From NCBI RefSeq assembly GCF_001865675.1, contig NZ_CP011319.1, positions 6,200,001-6,264,000 on the forward strand: a DNA stretch of 64,000 nt, read 5' to 3'. Below the pieces are notes generated by a model. The model did no database searches. It was given only the letters and a program-made list of their open reading frames with translations, and was not told where the DNA came from. The translations under genes and the position numbers were made by a program. Shown here one piece after another: positions 19,923 to 28,526 of the stretch; the stretch's first letter is position 1; every line of letters begins with the position of its first letter. Origin of the DNA: Janthinobacterium sp. 1_2014MBL_MicDiv (GTDB taxonomy: Bacteria > Pseudomonadota > Gammaproteobacteria > Burkholderiales > Burkholderiaceae_D).

Positions 19923-21545
19923 TTACATGCGGAAGACGCCGAACTTCGTGTCCGGAATCTCGGCGTTCAGCGCGGCCGACAGGCCCAGGCCCAGCACCAT
20001 GCGGGTGTCGGCCGGGTCGATCACGCCGTCGTCCCACAGGCGCGCGGTGGCGTAATACGGGTGGCCCTGGTGCTCGTACTGCTCCTTGATCGGCTGCTTG
20101 AAGGCCGCTTCCTCGTCTGCGCTCCATGCGCCGCCCTTGCCTTCGATGCCGTCGCGCTTGACGGTCGCCAGCACGGAAGCGGCCTGGTCGCCGCCCATGA
20201 CGGAGATGCGCGCATTGGGCCACATCCACATGAAGCGGGGCGAGAACGCGCGGCCGCACATGCCGTAGTTGCCGGCGCCGAAGCTGCCGCCGATGATCAC
20301 CGTGAATTTCGGCACGGCGGCCGTGGCCACGGCCGTCACCATCTTGGCGCCATTGCGGGCGATGCCCTCGTTTTCGTATTTGCGGCCCACCATGAAGCCG
20401 GTGATATTTTGCAGGAACACGAGCGGGATCTTGCGCTGGCAGCACAGTTCGATAAAGTGCGTGCCTTTCAGCGCCGATTCGGAGAACAAGATGCCGTTGT
20501 TGGCGATGATGCCGACCTTCACGCCATAGATGTGCGCGAAGCCGCAGATCAGGGTGGTGCCGTAGCGCGCCTTGAATTCGTCGAAATCGCTGCCGTCGAC
20601 GATGCGCGCGATCACTTCGCGCACGTCGAAGGGCTTGCGCGTGTCGACGGGGATCACGCCATACAGTTCCTGCGTCGGATATTTCGGTTCCACGGATTCG
20701 CGCAGCGCCATCTGCTGCGGCTTGGTGCGGTTCAGGTTCGAGACGATGGTGCGCGCCAGCGACAGCGCGTGCAGGTCGTTCTGCGCCAGGTGGTCGACCA
20801 CGCCGGACAAGCGCGTATGCACGTCGCCGCCGCCCAGGTCTTCGGCCGTCACCACTTCGCCGGTGGCCGCTTTCACCAGCGGCGGGCCGCCGAGGAAAAT
20901 CGTGCCCTGTTCCTTGACGATGATCGACTCGTCGCTCATGGCCGGCACGTAGGCGCCGCCCGCCGTGCAAGAGCCCATCACCACGGCGATCTGCGGGATG
21001 CCCTTGGCCGACAGGTTCGCCTGGTTGTAGAAGATGCGGCCGAAATGGTCGCGGTCGGGGAAGACGTCGTCCTGGTTCGGCAGGTTGGCGCCGCCCGAGT
21101 CGACCAGGTAGATGCAGGGCAGGTTGTTCTGGTCGGCGATTTCCTGGGCGCGCAAATGCTTTTTCACCGTCATCGGGTAATACGTGCCGCCCTTGACGGT
21201 GGCGTCGTTGCAGACGATGACGCATTCCTGGCCCGAGACCCTGCCGATGCCGGTGATGATGCCGGCGGAAGGCGCCGCATCGACGCCCTTGGCGTCCTGG
21301 TACATGGCGTAGGCCGCCATCTGGGAAAACTCGAGGAAGGGCGTGCCGGGATCGAGCAGCATCTGCACGCGGTCGCGCGGCAGCAGTTTGCCGCGCGCCA
21401 GGTGTTTGGCGGCCGCCGCCTCGCCGCCGCCGGCCGCGATTTTTTCCACCTTGTCGCGCAGATCGTCGACGATGGCTTGCATGGCCGCGGCATTGGCCAT
21501 GAAATCTTCACTGCGCGGATTGAGTTTGCTTTCGATGTGCGGCAT
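19923..21545 (-). CDS. liuB: Methylcrotonyl-CoA carboxylase carboxyltransferase (beta) subunit
   Basis: This encodes 540 residues, the normal length for LiuB/MccB. The N-terminus MPHIESKLNPRSEDFMANAAAM, the ARGKLLPRDRVQMLLDPGTPFLE box and the CTAGGAYVPAM / GGSFGAGNYGMCGRAF carboxyltransferase loops are diagnostic. It moves the carboxyl group from biotin to 3-methylcrotonyl-CoA, paired with the subunit at 12498. It begins a same-strand run liuB-liuC-bioA-F-D-B followed by liuD-ghrA-mvaB. Confidence 0.93.
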   Translation of the reverse strand: MPHIESKLNPRSEDFMANAAAMQAIVDDLRDKVEKIAAGGGEAAAAKHLARGKLLPRDRVQMLLDPGTPFLEFSQMAAYAMYQDAKGVDAAPSAGIITGIGRVSGQECVIVCNDATVKGGTYYPMTVKKHLRAQEIADQNNLPCIYLVDSGGANLPNQDDVFPDRDHFGRIFYNQANLSAKGIPQIAVVMGSCTAGGAYVPAMSDESIIVKEQGTIFLGGPPLVKAATGEVVTAEDLGGGDVHTRLSGVVDHLAQNDLHALSLARTIVSNLNRTKPQQMALRESVEPKYPTQELYGVIPVDTRKPFDVREVIARIVDGSDFDEFKARYGTTLICGFAHIYGVKVGIIANNGILFSESALKGTHFIELCCQRKIPLVFLQNITGFMVGRKYENEGIARNGAKMVTAVATAAVPKFTVIIGGSFGAGNYGMCGRAFSPRFMWMWPNARISVMGGDQAASVLATVKRDGIEGKGGAWSADEEAAFKQPIKEQYEHQGHPYYATARLWDDGVIDPADTRMVLGLGLSAALNAEIPDTKFGVFRM

Positions 21546-21585
21546 TGCGGTTCCTTTTTCTTATCGCCCGGTCTCTCGGGTCGCG

Positions 21586-22080
21586 CTATTCGGGAAAACT
21601 GCCGTCGAGATAAAACCAGCGCAGGGCGCCACCGCCCTCGCCCGCTTCGCGCACGAAACGGCTCACTTCATGCAGGCGGTGCGCGCGGCCATTGACCTTG
21701 TAGCGGGCCACGAATTCCACGCTGTCGCGGTGCATCTCTTCGGCTTGATCTGCTGATATTGCTTTACGTTGACGTAAACGTAAAGCAGATTTTACCTCAA
21801 GTCCCAGCCAGTGGACTTTTTCTTCTTCGGCAAATAAAGCGTCGGCGGGACGGGTGCTGGCATGCCAGGTGGCGCGCAGATACGCTTCGTCGCGCAAGGT
21901 GAAGGCCGTGTAGCGCGAGCGCATCAGTGCTTCGGCCGTGGGCGGCAAGGCATCGCCCGCGAGATACGGGCCGCAGCAGCTGGCGTAGGTGGCGCCGCCA
22001 CAGGGGCAGGCGGCAGAGGTCGAGGGTGTGGGCATGCGGTGGCAGACAGGGAACGGGAAAGTTCCGCAATTATCCGCCAT
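21586..22080 (-). CDS. ychJ: YchJ-family SEC-C motif protein with an unusual in-frame insert
   Basis: This encodes 164 residues. The SEC-C zinc motif CPCGGATYASCCG is near residue 25, then EALMRSRYTAF, YLRATWHAST and the conserved EFVARYKVNGRAHRLHEVSRF block. Between WLGLEV and VEFVARY this copy carries about 12 extra residues (KSALRLRQRKAIS...) coded by a low-GC palindromic stretch at 21761-21786. No function is established for YchJ. The start used is the longest; MPTPSTSAACPCG (second Met) is also reasonable. Confidence 0.8.
   Translation of the reverse strand: MADNCGTFPFPVCHRMPTPSTSAACPCGGATYASCCGPYLAGDALPPTAEALMRSRYTAFTLRDEAYLRATWHASTRPADALFAEEEKVHWLGLEVKSALRLRQRKAISADQAEEMHRDSVEFVARYKVNGRAHRLHEVSRFVREAGEGGGALRWFYLDGSFPE
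21761..21786. promoter_or_regulatory. Near-perfect 26-bp palindrome inside ychJ, possible MerR/LiuR-type operator
   Basis: Arms GCTTTACGTT and AACGTAAAGC are perfect inverted repeats around GACGTA. The stretch is AT-rich compared with its surroundings and lies 216 bp upstream of the liuB start on the same strand. TTTACG/ACGT/CGTAAA symmetry resembles, from memory, the MerR-family LiuR operators of branched-chain amino acid genes. Binding is untested and no liuR gene is in the window. Confidence 0.4.
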
Positions 22081-22126
22081 AAAGGCAGCGGCGCGTGCGC
22101 GCCGCCTCGCATCGGCCAGGCGCGTG

Positions 22127-23374
22127 CTACTTTTTCAGGCAGAGGAAGTCCAGCGCGAATGGCGGCGCCTTGCCGGCCATCACATCGGCGAGGATGCGCG
22201 CCGTGCCGGCGGCAAAGGTAAAGCCCAGCGGACCATGGCCCACGTTCAGCCACAGGTTGGCGTATTTGCTGGCGCCCACCAGCGGCGCGCTGTTCGGCGT
22301 GGCGGGCCGCAAGCCGGCCCATGCCGTGGCCTGGTCGTAATCGGCGCCGCGCGGCATGGCCTCGCGCGCCAGCCGCGTCAGGCCGGCGATGCGGTTCCAG
22401 TCGATGCTGTTGTCGGCGCCCACCATGTCGACCATGGCGGCCACGCGCAGGTCGTTGCCGATGCGCGCATACAGCACCTTGCGCTCGAAATCCGTGATGC
22501 TGATCTCGGGCGCCTTGTCCTGCGTGCGGATGGGCGCCGTCAGGCTGTAGCCTTTCAATGGATACAGCGGCAGGTAAATGCCCGCCGTGGCGGCCAGGTC
22601 GCGGCTCTGGATGCCGGCCGCCAGCACATAGTGATCTGCCTGCAACAGGCCCAGGCTGGTGTCGACGCCCGTGATCTTGCCGCGTTGCGTGACGAGGCGG
22701 CGCGCCTCGCCCTTGGGCAGCAGTGAAAAATTCGGGTGCTGCAGCAGGCGCGCCTCCAGGGCCAGGCAAAACGCGTGGCAATCGGCCACCGCTTCGCCCT
22801 CGGTAAAGATGCCGCCGGCCAGGGAGCCCTGCAGGGCGGCCAGCGCCGGTTCGCGTTGCACGGCTTCCAGCGGGGACAGCACGACGCGCGCCTCTTCCGA
22901 TTCAGGCCGCGCCACGGCCCGCTGAAAGATGGCGGGCGAGCGGTAGACGATGAGCTTGCCCGCGTCGCGCCACGCATACGCTTCGGGCGGCACTGTCCAT
23001 TCCAGCTGCGCCATGCCGGCGCGGCTTAATTCGCCGAGCTGCAGCAGCTTGGCCGTCGTGCGCGCATTGCTGGCCGCATTGCAATTGCGCAAGAAACTGG
23101 CCATCCAGCGCCATTGGCGCCAGTCGGCCTCGGGGCGGAAGCGCAGCGGGCCATCCTTCTGCAACAGCCACTGCAAGGCTTTCAGGGGCACGCCGGCGTC
23201 CGCCAGCGGCGCCACATAGCGATAGCTGAGCTGGCCGCCATTGCGGTAGCTGGCGGCGATGGCCACCTGTTCGTTACGTTCCAGTAGCGTGACCTTGTAG
23301 CCGGCCTCGGCCAGCCACCAGGCCGATGTCAGACCGACGACGCCGCCGCCGATGATGATGACTTGTTGCTGCAT
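22127..23374 (-). CDS. dadA: D-amino acid dehydrogenase-like FAD oxidoreductase
   Basis: This encodes 415 residues from MQQQVIIIGGG. The FAD dinucleotide motif IIGGGVVGLTSAWWLAEAG, the SYRNGGQLSYRYVAPLADAGVPLKAL stretch and the C-terminal LWLNVGHGPLGFTFAAGTARILAD are those of DadA small subunits. It would oxidise D-amino acids to keto acids at the inner membrane, feeding electrons to quinone. Its promoter carries the element also found before the hydrolase, solute-binding protein and TonB receptor genes. No alanine racemase is adjacent, so the physiological D-amino acid is not known. Confidence 0.85.
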   Translation of the reverse strand: MQQQVIIIGGGVVGLTSAWWLAEAGYKVTLLERNEQVAIAASYRNGGQLSYRYVAPLADAGVPLKALQWLLQKDGPLRFRPEADWRQWRWMASFLRNCNAASNARTTAKLLQLGELSRAGMAQLEWTVPPEAYAWRDAGKLIVYRSPAIFQRAVARPESEEARVVLSPLEAVQREPALAALQGSLAGGIFTEGEAVADCHAFCLALEARLLQHPNFSLLPKGEARRLVTQRGKITGVDTSLGLLQADHYVLAAGIQSRDLAATAGIYLPLYPLKGYSLTAPIRTQDKAPEISITDFERKVLYARIGNDLRVAAMVDMVGADNSIDWNRIAGLTRLAREAMPRGADYDQATAWAGLRPATPNSAPLVGASKYANLWLNVGHGPLGFTFAAGTARILADVMAGKAPPFALDFLCLKK

Positions 23375-23421
23375 GTTGCCTCGCTGCGTTGCGCTCCCAT
23401 GGTGCGGGAACATTCGGTGAG

Positions 23422-23479
23422 AGCTTAGAGGCTGGCCATCAAGGGAGCCAATGAAACATCATGGTGCAGCCATAACTTT
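23422..23479 (-). promoter_or_regulatory. Shared bipartite promoter element, dadA copy
   Basis: On the minus strand: AAAGTTAT, 15 nt, TTTCATTGGC with -35 TTGGCT, 18 nt, -10 TAAGCT. The spacing matches the copies at 24879, 53150 and 55114. Transcription would start about 55 nt before the dadA ATG. Confidence 0.65.
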
Positions 23480-23504
23480 CAGGAATGCACTATTTCAGTG
23501 CAAA

Positions 23505-24848
23505 TTATTTATGATTGGCAATTGCACCACGGTATAAGGTGGTGAGGATTAATTCTTCGCTGCGCCCCATGGCGGAATACGTGCCCGGATACCGTGCGGG
23601 ATCGCTGCCCGTGCCGCCGACGAGGCTGACCATGCCATTTTTGTTGGCAAAATCGAGCACGAAGGCCGAGACCAGGCCATACGCGTCGCCCAAATGGCCG
23701 ACGGCCGTGAAGCTGGCGCCCTCGACCAGGCGGTTGCCCTGCCCCGTATCGGCATCGAATTGCTGGTTGCCCAGGCCCCATGCGCGGTACAGGCCCCGTT
23801 CGCTGTCGCCATTGCCGCCATCGGGCGCCAGCTGCCATTGCCGGCCAAACATCAAGGCGATGCTGGCGGGTTGCAAGAGCTGTTTCCCCTCGTAGCGGCC
23901 GCCGTCGAGCAGCATCTGCATGACCTTGCCCAGGCCGGCGGCGGAAATGCGCAAGCCGCCCGTGGGACTGAAGACGGTGGCATTGCTGCCGATCACATAG
24001 CGTTCGAGGCCGGCCGGTGCGGCTGGCGCCCGGACATGAAAATCGTCGACCTGCGCGATCCATGGCCCATGCGGCTGCCAGACTTCGGTGTCGGGCGCGC
24101 GCTTGCGGTATAGCGTGGCCGTGTCCGCCACCTCGCCGGCAGAGAATGTCGCCGGGTTATAGCCGCCGCGCAGTGCCAGCGGATCAAGCAGCAGGCGCCG
24201 CATCAGCAGGTCGAAGCGCTCGCCCGTGACTTGCTCCATGACGGTGCCGATCACGCCCCAGTTCAGGTTGGCATACGTAAAATAGCGGCCTGGCGCCGCA
24301 GCCGCATCCCACATGAGGTCGCCACCGGCCGTAAACACGTCGCGCAGGCTGCGCTCGGGTCCCCAGGCATAGCCGCCCGTGTCGCGCAGCGAGGAGGTAT
24401 GGCTGAGCAGGCTGCGCAAGGTCACTGGCTGTTGCGGAAAGTGCGGGTTGCGCAGCGAAAAGCCCAGGTATATGCCCACATCCTGGTCCAGGCTCAGCTT
24501 GCCTTGCTCGACCAGCCGCATCAGTCCCAGCGTGGTCATCATCTTCGACAGCGAGGCGATGCGGAACAGGGTGGCGGGCGTCACGGGCAAGTTTTGCGCC
24601 GGCGCGGCGCCGAGATGCCGGTAGCCAAATTGTTGCTGATACGACAGCTTGCCATGGCGGATCGCCAGCACGGACAGGCTGGCCAGCGGATGCGCCCGGT
24701 CCTCGACGATGGCGGACAGGGCCGCATCGAGCGCGTGCTGCCGTGCGGGCAGGACGTTGCCGGCGCCGCTGTCCGATGGTGCGGCCAGCGCCGGCCAGGC
24801 GCTGCCCAGCAGTAGCAGGCCGAGCAGGCCCGTCATGTTCTTTTTCAT
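23505..24848 (-). CDS. Class C beta-lactamase-fold serine hydrolase, exported
   Basis: This encodes 447 residues from MKKNMTGLLG. A signal peptide ends near ALAAPSDS (about residue 24). The beta-lactamase/transpeptidase fold shows the nucleophile motif SLSK in FRIASLSKMMTT (about residue 100), the YAN triad member in FTYANLNWGVIG (about 190) and a late HLGDAYG segment in place of a KTG box. Relatives include esterases, D-aminopeptidases and DD-peptidases; the substrate cannot be decided from sequence. The shared promoter element suggests a peptide or cell-wall role rather than drug resistance. Confidence 0.82.
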   Translation of the reverse strand: MKKNMTGLLGLLLLGSAWPALAAPSDSGAGNVLPARQHALDAALSAIVEDRAHPLASLSVLAIRHGKLSYQQQFGYRHLGAAPAQNLPVTPATLFRIASLSKMMTTLGLMRLVEQGKLSLDQDVGIYLGFSLRNPHFPQQPVTLRSLLSHTSSLRDTGGYAWGPERSLRDVFTAGGDLMWDAAAAPGRYFTYANLNWGVIGTVMEQVTGERFDLLMRRLLLDPLALRGGYNPATFSAGEVADTATLYRKRAPDTEVWQPHGPWIAQVDDFHVRAPAAPAGLERYVIGSNATVFSPTGGLRISAAGLGKVMQMLLDGGRYEGKQLLQPASIALMFGRQWQLAPDGGNGDSERGLYRAWGLGNQQFDADTGQGNRLVEGASFTAVGHLGDAYGLVSAFVLDFANKNGMVSLVGGTGSDPARYPGTYSAMGRSEELILTTLYRGAIANHK

Positions 24849-24878
24849 GGTGTCACCGCCCTTGTTGGTTGCCCCGCC

Positions 24879-24934
24879 AGCATAGGGCGCGATGGTGTCG
24901 GACGCCAATGAATATTGCTTATTTATCTATAATG
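24879..24934 (-). promoter_or_regulatory. Shared bipartite promoter element, serine hydrolase copy
   Basis: On the minus strand: CATTAT, 15 nt, ATTCATTGGC with -35 TTGGCG, 18 nt, -10 TATGCT, about 31 nt before the gene start. The left half is less like the others (CATTAT for AGTTAT) but the spacing is identical. Confidence 0.6.
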
Positions 24935-25070
24935 CAAAGCTATATGTATGGTAAAACATTGTTTTTTTAAGTGTATAACCGTTATTTATGGTCATTTTCC
25001 ATTTATTCATGGGCGGACGGGATACGCGCAAGCGCCATCGCTATTACACTAGGAGGACAAGGAGAACTGT

Positions 25071-25820
25071 ATGAGCCAGACCAGCGTAGAACTCAAGGTC
25101 GATTTAAATGACAATTCGCCTTTATATATGCAGATCGCCCGCAAGCTGAGCGATGACGTACGCAACGGCCGCTACCAGGTAGACCAGGCCCTGCCATCCG
25201 AACGTACCCTGTCCGAACTGCTTGACGTGTCGCGCGTGACGGCGCGCAAGGCCATCGACCAGCTCGTCGAGCAAGGCCTCGTCGTGCGCCGTCGCGGTTC
25301 GGGCAACTATATTGCCCCGCGCATCGAACAGCCGCTGTCGAATCTGTCGAGCTTTTCCGAGCAGCTGCAGCAGCGCGGCTACCGTCCCGGTTCGCGCTGG
25401 CTCAAGCGAGAAGTCGTCATCGCCAGCAGCGATGAACAGCTGAGCCTGGGCTTGGCGCAGAACACGAAAGTGGCGCGCCTGGAGCGCTTGCGCCTGGCCG
25501 ACGACGTGGTGATGGCGTATGAAGTGAGCGTGCTGCCGTTCAGCGTGGTGCCGGACCCGGCCGCCATGGGCGATTCGCTGTATGAATACTTGAGCAGTAT
25601 CAGGAAGGCGCCCGTGCGCGCCCTGCAGCATATCCGCGCCATGAATGCGACGGCCGTGCTGGCCAAGCAGCTGGGCATCCCCGATGGCCAGGCCGTGCTG
25701 TTCATCACGCGCATCGCCTACCTGGACTCGGGCGAAGCGGTGGAACTCACGCATTCGTATTGCCGCAGCGATCACTACGACTTCGTGGCCGAAATGCGCC
25801 GCGCCCCCAGTCCCCTGTAA
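25071..25820 (+). CDS. GntR-family (HutC/UTRA) transcriptional regulator
   Basis: This encodes 249 residues; AAGGAG lies six bases before the ATG. The winged helix at about residues 18-80 (LPSERTLSELLDVSRVTARKAIDQLVEQGLVVRRRGSGNYI) is followed by a UTRA effector domain at about 100-240 (ARLERLRLADDVVMAYEVSVLP, GEAVELTHSYCRSDHYDFVAE). UTRA regulators often sense phosphorylated sugars such as GlcNAc-6-P (NagR type). It is divergent from the serine hydrolase and 2.8 kb from murQ, so an amino-sugar signal is plausible. The upstream 220 bp is AT-rich. Confidence 0.88.
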   Translation: MSQTSVELKVDLNDNSPLYMQIARKLSDDVRNGRYQVDQALPSERTLSELLDVSRVTARKAIDQLVEQGLVVRRRGSGNYIAPRIEQPLSNLSSFSEQLQQRGYRPGSRWLKREVVIASSDEQLSLGLAQNTKVARLERLRLADDVVMAYEVSVLPFSVVPDPAAMGDSLYEYLSSIRKAPVRALQHIRAMNATAVLAKQLGIPDGQAVLFITRIAYLDSGEAVELTHSYCRSDHYDFVAEMRRAPSPL

Positions 25821-25911
25821 ACACCGCGCGCGTCTCCCTGACGGGCCCGCGTTGCTCACCGCACGTCGGTGCGGCGCCGCGGCCCGCCCCGCCCCGCCAG
25901 GAAAGCGCCCG

Positions 25912-27045
25912 CTACTGTTCGATCAGGCGGATCATGGATTCCGCCACGCCAACGGACGATTCCCAGCTCATGCCCGTCACCAGCCGGCCATCGACCTCGA
26001 CGTGACTCTTGCCGTTGGCGCCGTGCCTGAATATGCCGCCATGGCGCTTGATGCTGGCTTCTGCCGAAAAGGGATAGGCCTTGTATACCGGCGATTCCTT
26101 GTTGAGAAACGCATCGGGGAACGAGGTGAGCACCTTGCCCTGGATGAGGAAAGTACCGTCACGTAGCTTCAGGTTCTTGATGCCCTCGGTGCCATGGCAG
26201 ATGGCCGCGATCACCCCACCCTGTTGTTCGTAGATACGCAAGGCGATGTCCTGGAGCGCCTTGTTTTCCGGGATGCCGACGATGGCCGCGCCGCCGCCGA
26301 CGAAAGCCATGCCTGCATAGTCGTCTGCCTTGACCTCGGAGACGGGCTTGGTATGGGCCAGTGCCCACATGAAATCACTGTCGTACAGATGCTTCTTGAG
26401 CAGCTCGTCCGACGTGACGATCATTTCCAGGGGAATGGCGCCCCCCTCGGGACTGACGAAGTCGACAGCATACCCTGCTTTGCGAAATGCATCATAGGTA
26501 TAGGCCAGCTCGGGAAAATTATTGCCTGCATTAACCTTTGTACCGGGATATTGATGCACATTCGACACCACCAGCAGCACCTTGCGTGCCTGGCGCGGGG
26601 CAGCTGGCTCGCGATGGGCCGACTTGCTGATGATCTTCCAGTTGCCGGCGATCTTTTTTAAAAGAAACACATCGACATAGCGGACCCCTTGCTGGGGAAT
26701 GTGGATCTCGGCCTTGGCGCTGGCCACCTTGCCGCTCACATCGACCTTGATCAGTCGCCCGTGGCGCCCATTGAATTGCCCTATTTTCTCTTGGGAAAAG
26801 AGTTTGGCGTATTCCGGACCGCTCAACTCCCATTCCGCATCGTTTTTACCGTCCAGGTAAAGGCGGGAGGTTGCGAGGAAGGCCTGGTTGATCTCGCTCT
26901 GCACGTTGTAGCTGGTGCCATGCAGATACAGGCGCACGGTCTCCCGGATGGCATTTTCGTCCTGGTCTGCGGTTGCGGCGGTGCCGGCGGCGGTGATGCT
27001 TAACAAGCAACAGGCGAATACCGTCCGCAATAAAAACTGAATCAT
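25912..27045 (-). CDS. Exported fusion of an NTF2/lumazine-binding-like domain and a DJ-1/PfpI domain
   Basis: This encodes 377 residues. A signal peptide covers about residues 1-24 (TAAGTAATA). Residues about 28-150 resemble the SnoaL/NTF2 'putative lumazine-binding' fold (AIRETVRLYLHGTSYN, VDVFLLKKIAGNWKIISKSAH). Residues about 155-377 are DJ-1/PfpI-like with the nucleophile elbow AICHGTEG and the upstream VVSNVHQYPGTKVNAGNNFPELA. DJ-1 relatives include glyoxalases, proteases and chaperones. The upstream membrane AraC regulator in the same direction is probably its controller. The exact reaction is unknown. Confidence 0.75.
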   Translation of the reverse strand: MIQFLLRTVFACCLLSITAAGTAATADQDENAIRETVRLYLHGTSYNVQSEINQAFLATSRLYLDGKNDAEWELSGPEYAKLFSQEKIGQFNGRHGRLIKVDVSGKVASAKAEIHIPQQGVRYVDVFLLKKIAGNWKIISKSAHREPAAPRQARKVLLVVSNVHQYPGTKVNAGNNFPELAYTYDAFRKAGYAVDFVSPEGGAIPLEMIVTSDELLKKHLYDSDFMWALAHTKPVSEVKADDYAGMAFVGGGAAIVGIPENKALQDIALRIYEQQGGVIAAICHGTEGIKNLKLRDGTFLIQGKVLTSFPDAFLNKESPVYKAYPFSAEASIKRHGGIFRHGANGKSHVEVDGRLVTGMSWESSVGVAESMIRLIEQ

Positions 27046-27160
27046 GGCTTTACCCTGAATAAAGAACTACGTTTATCGGAGCAACGACCGATGCTGATCG
27101 CTGGTGCTCGATAAGTTATCGAAATACAGGGGAATTGATGTCGCCAAACATGATTTCAGA

Positions 27161-27182
27161 CTCCGGAATGGCGATTCCGGAG
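27161..27182. terminator. Perfect hairpin after the AraC regulator gene
   Basis: CTCCGGAAT, GGCG, ATTCCGGAG: a 9-bp perfect stem six bases beyond the AraC stop. There is no good T tract on the minus strand, so it is a weak terminator or RNA-stability element. Confidence 0.45.
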
Positions 27183-27187
27183 AGGTT

Positions 27188-28246
27188 TTACGCGGACATG
27201 GCCCTGGCCGCCTGGCTGGATTGGGCCCGGAAGCTGGCAGGAGTCTGCCCAGCCACTTTCTTGAAGGTCGAGTAGAAGGTGGAGCTGGAATTGAACCCGC
27301 AGCGCTCGGCAACGATATCCATGTTCAATTGCGGCTCGTCGCTCAATACCTGTTTCGCTTCGGCGATACGGTATTCGTTGACGTAGGTAGTGAAGCTCTT
27401 GCCCAGCTTGTCATTCAGTACCTGCGACACCTGCGCCTGCGTGCATCCCGCCCGCTTGGCGAGTTGGGCCAGGGTCAGATTCGGATTCAGATAGGATTTC
27501 TGTTCGGTCATCAGTTGTTCCAGCGCAGCGAGCACGGCAAGCGTATCTTCGTGCGCCAGGCGGTTATTCCGGTACTTCTGCCTGGGCTCGGATGGCGTCA
27601 GGCTTTCCTTTCTCAGCAGAAAGACCATGACCGCCACATGCAGCGAGAAGGTGAACGACAAGGCGCCGACAATATAGGACGTGAATGGCGTGCTCGCGTA
27701 CGCCACCAGCATGACGCAACTGCCTGCATAGACGCTGAGCGGGAGCACGGTGCTGGCCGCCATCCGGTGTCCGTCGTTCGACCATACCTGGCGGGTTTGC
27801 CAGAGCAACCTGGCGGTCGCCAGCAGGTAGCCTAGCCAGAACACATGGATGGCATGACTCGACAGGTTCCACGCAGCACGATACGCGGTATACGGAAAGG
27901 CAATGCCTATGCCGATCAGCAGGAAGGACAAGCCCAGATGCCAACGCCATTGTTGTCCAGCAGGCAGTTGCGCGAGCCCGGCGATGAAAGCGCGTACATA
28001 GAGATAGGTCAAGGGACCGATCAGCAGGCAGGCCGACAGGCCCAGCTGGCGGAATTCGAGGGCGATCGCCGGGTTGAAGAAGAGGAAGGCGGACTTGGCG
28101 GTGCGCACCCCGACGGCCAGCAGCAAGGCACCCAGCATGCAGTCGGCGAGGCAGCGGGGCCGGCGGCTGAAAAAATAGACAGCCAGGAAAATTCCGTTGA
28201 TGGCGCCAAGGGCGCTAAACAAGAACAGCAATTGGCGAGCGATCAT
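27188..28246 (-). CDS. Membrane-bound AraC-family transcriptional regulator
   Basis: This encodes 352 residues. The first about 215 residues hold some seven hydrophobic segments (QLLFLFSALGAINGIFLAVYFF, LSACLLIGPLTYLYVRAFI, LGLSFLLIGIGIAFPY, VLPLSVYAGSCVMLVAYAS, VGALSFTFSLHVAVMVFLL). The C-terminal about 100 residues are an AraC double helix-turn-helix (LTLAQLAKRAGCTQAQVSQVLN and DIVAERCGFNSSSTFYSTFKKVAGQTPASFR). It probably senses a signal at the membrane and controls the DJ-1 fusion gene downstream. The ligand is unknown. Confidence 0.85.
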   Translation of the reverse strand: MIARQLLFLFSALGAINGIFLAVYFFSRRPRCLADCMLGALLLAVGVRTAKSAFLFFNPAIALEFRQLGLSACLLIGPLTYLYVRAFIAGLAQLPAGQQWRWHLGLSFLLIGIGIAFPYTAYRAAWNLSSHAIHVFWLGYLLATARLLWQTRQVWSNDGHRMAASTVLPLSVYAGSCVMLVAYASTPFTSYIVGALSFTFSLHVAVMVFLLRKESLTPSEPRQKYRNNRLAHEDTLAVLAALEQLMTEQKSYLNPNLTLAQLAKRAGCTQAQVSQVLNDKLGKSFTTYVNEYRIAEAKQVLSDEPQLNMDIVAERCGFNSSSTFYSTFKKVAGQTPASFRAQSSQAARAMSA

Positions 28247-28278
28247 GGGGCGTGTCGTTGATTATGGCGTCGAACCGA

Positions 28279-28311
28279 AGTATAGACACAAACGGGGCCA
28301 AAACTTGGCCC
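28279..28311 (-). promoter_or_regulatory. Candidate promoter and palindromic operator of the AraC gene
   Basis: GGGCCAA, 3 nt, TTGGCCC (28295-28311) is a perfect palindrome just upstream of a minus-strand TATACT (28279-28284), about 33 nt before the start codon. It could be an autoregulatory site. The -35 would fall inside the palindrome with non-standard spacing. Confidence 0.4.
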
Positions 28312-28526
28312 TGGGCCCCTGAATTAATAATTATGATTATTTATTTCGCAACAATGACTTGCACTGCGGGCGGCGGCAGTGGCCCGTCGTATTTCGAGCG
28401 ACACAGCCCGATGAGCTTGCCGTGAGCCGACTGGCTTGCCGCCACTGCGGTCAACATCGTTGCCAGCACCTTGCGCACCGGGGAATGGGCGGCGAACGGC
28501 CGCAGCGGCACTAGCCATAAACTCCC
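28312..28526. other. Intergenic stretch before murQ
   Basis: Between the araC operator and the murQ promoter no credible gene is seen. The only open frame (minus strand, 28341-28598) covers the murQ promoter and has no recognisable domain. The AT-rich start (TTAATAATTATGATTATT) may insulate the divergent units. Confidence 0.5.

Noticed and set aside
23505..24848. Antibiotic-inactivating AmpC beta-lactamase
   Set aside because: It has the fold and SxxK motif, but the KTG box is not clear, the chain is longer than AmpC, and no ampR is adjacent; a peptidase or esterase is as likely.
24981..25020. Possible further copy of the shared promoter element before the GntR gene (TTTAT, 15 nt, ATTCATGGGC)
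   Set aside because: There is no -10 at the expected 18-nt spacing, and the surrounding AT-rich sequence makes a chance match likely.
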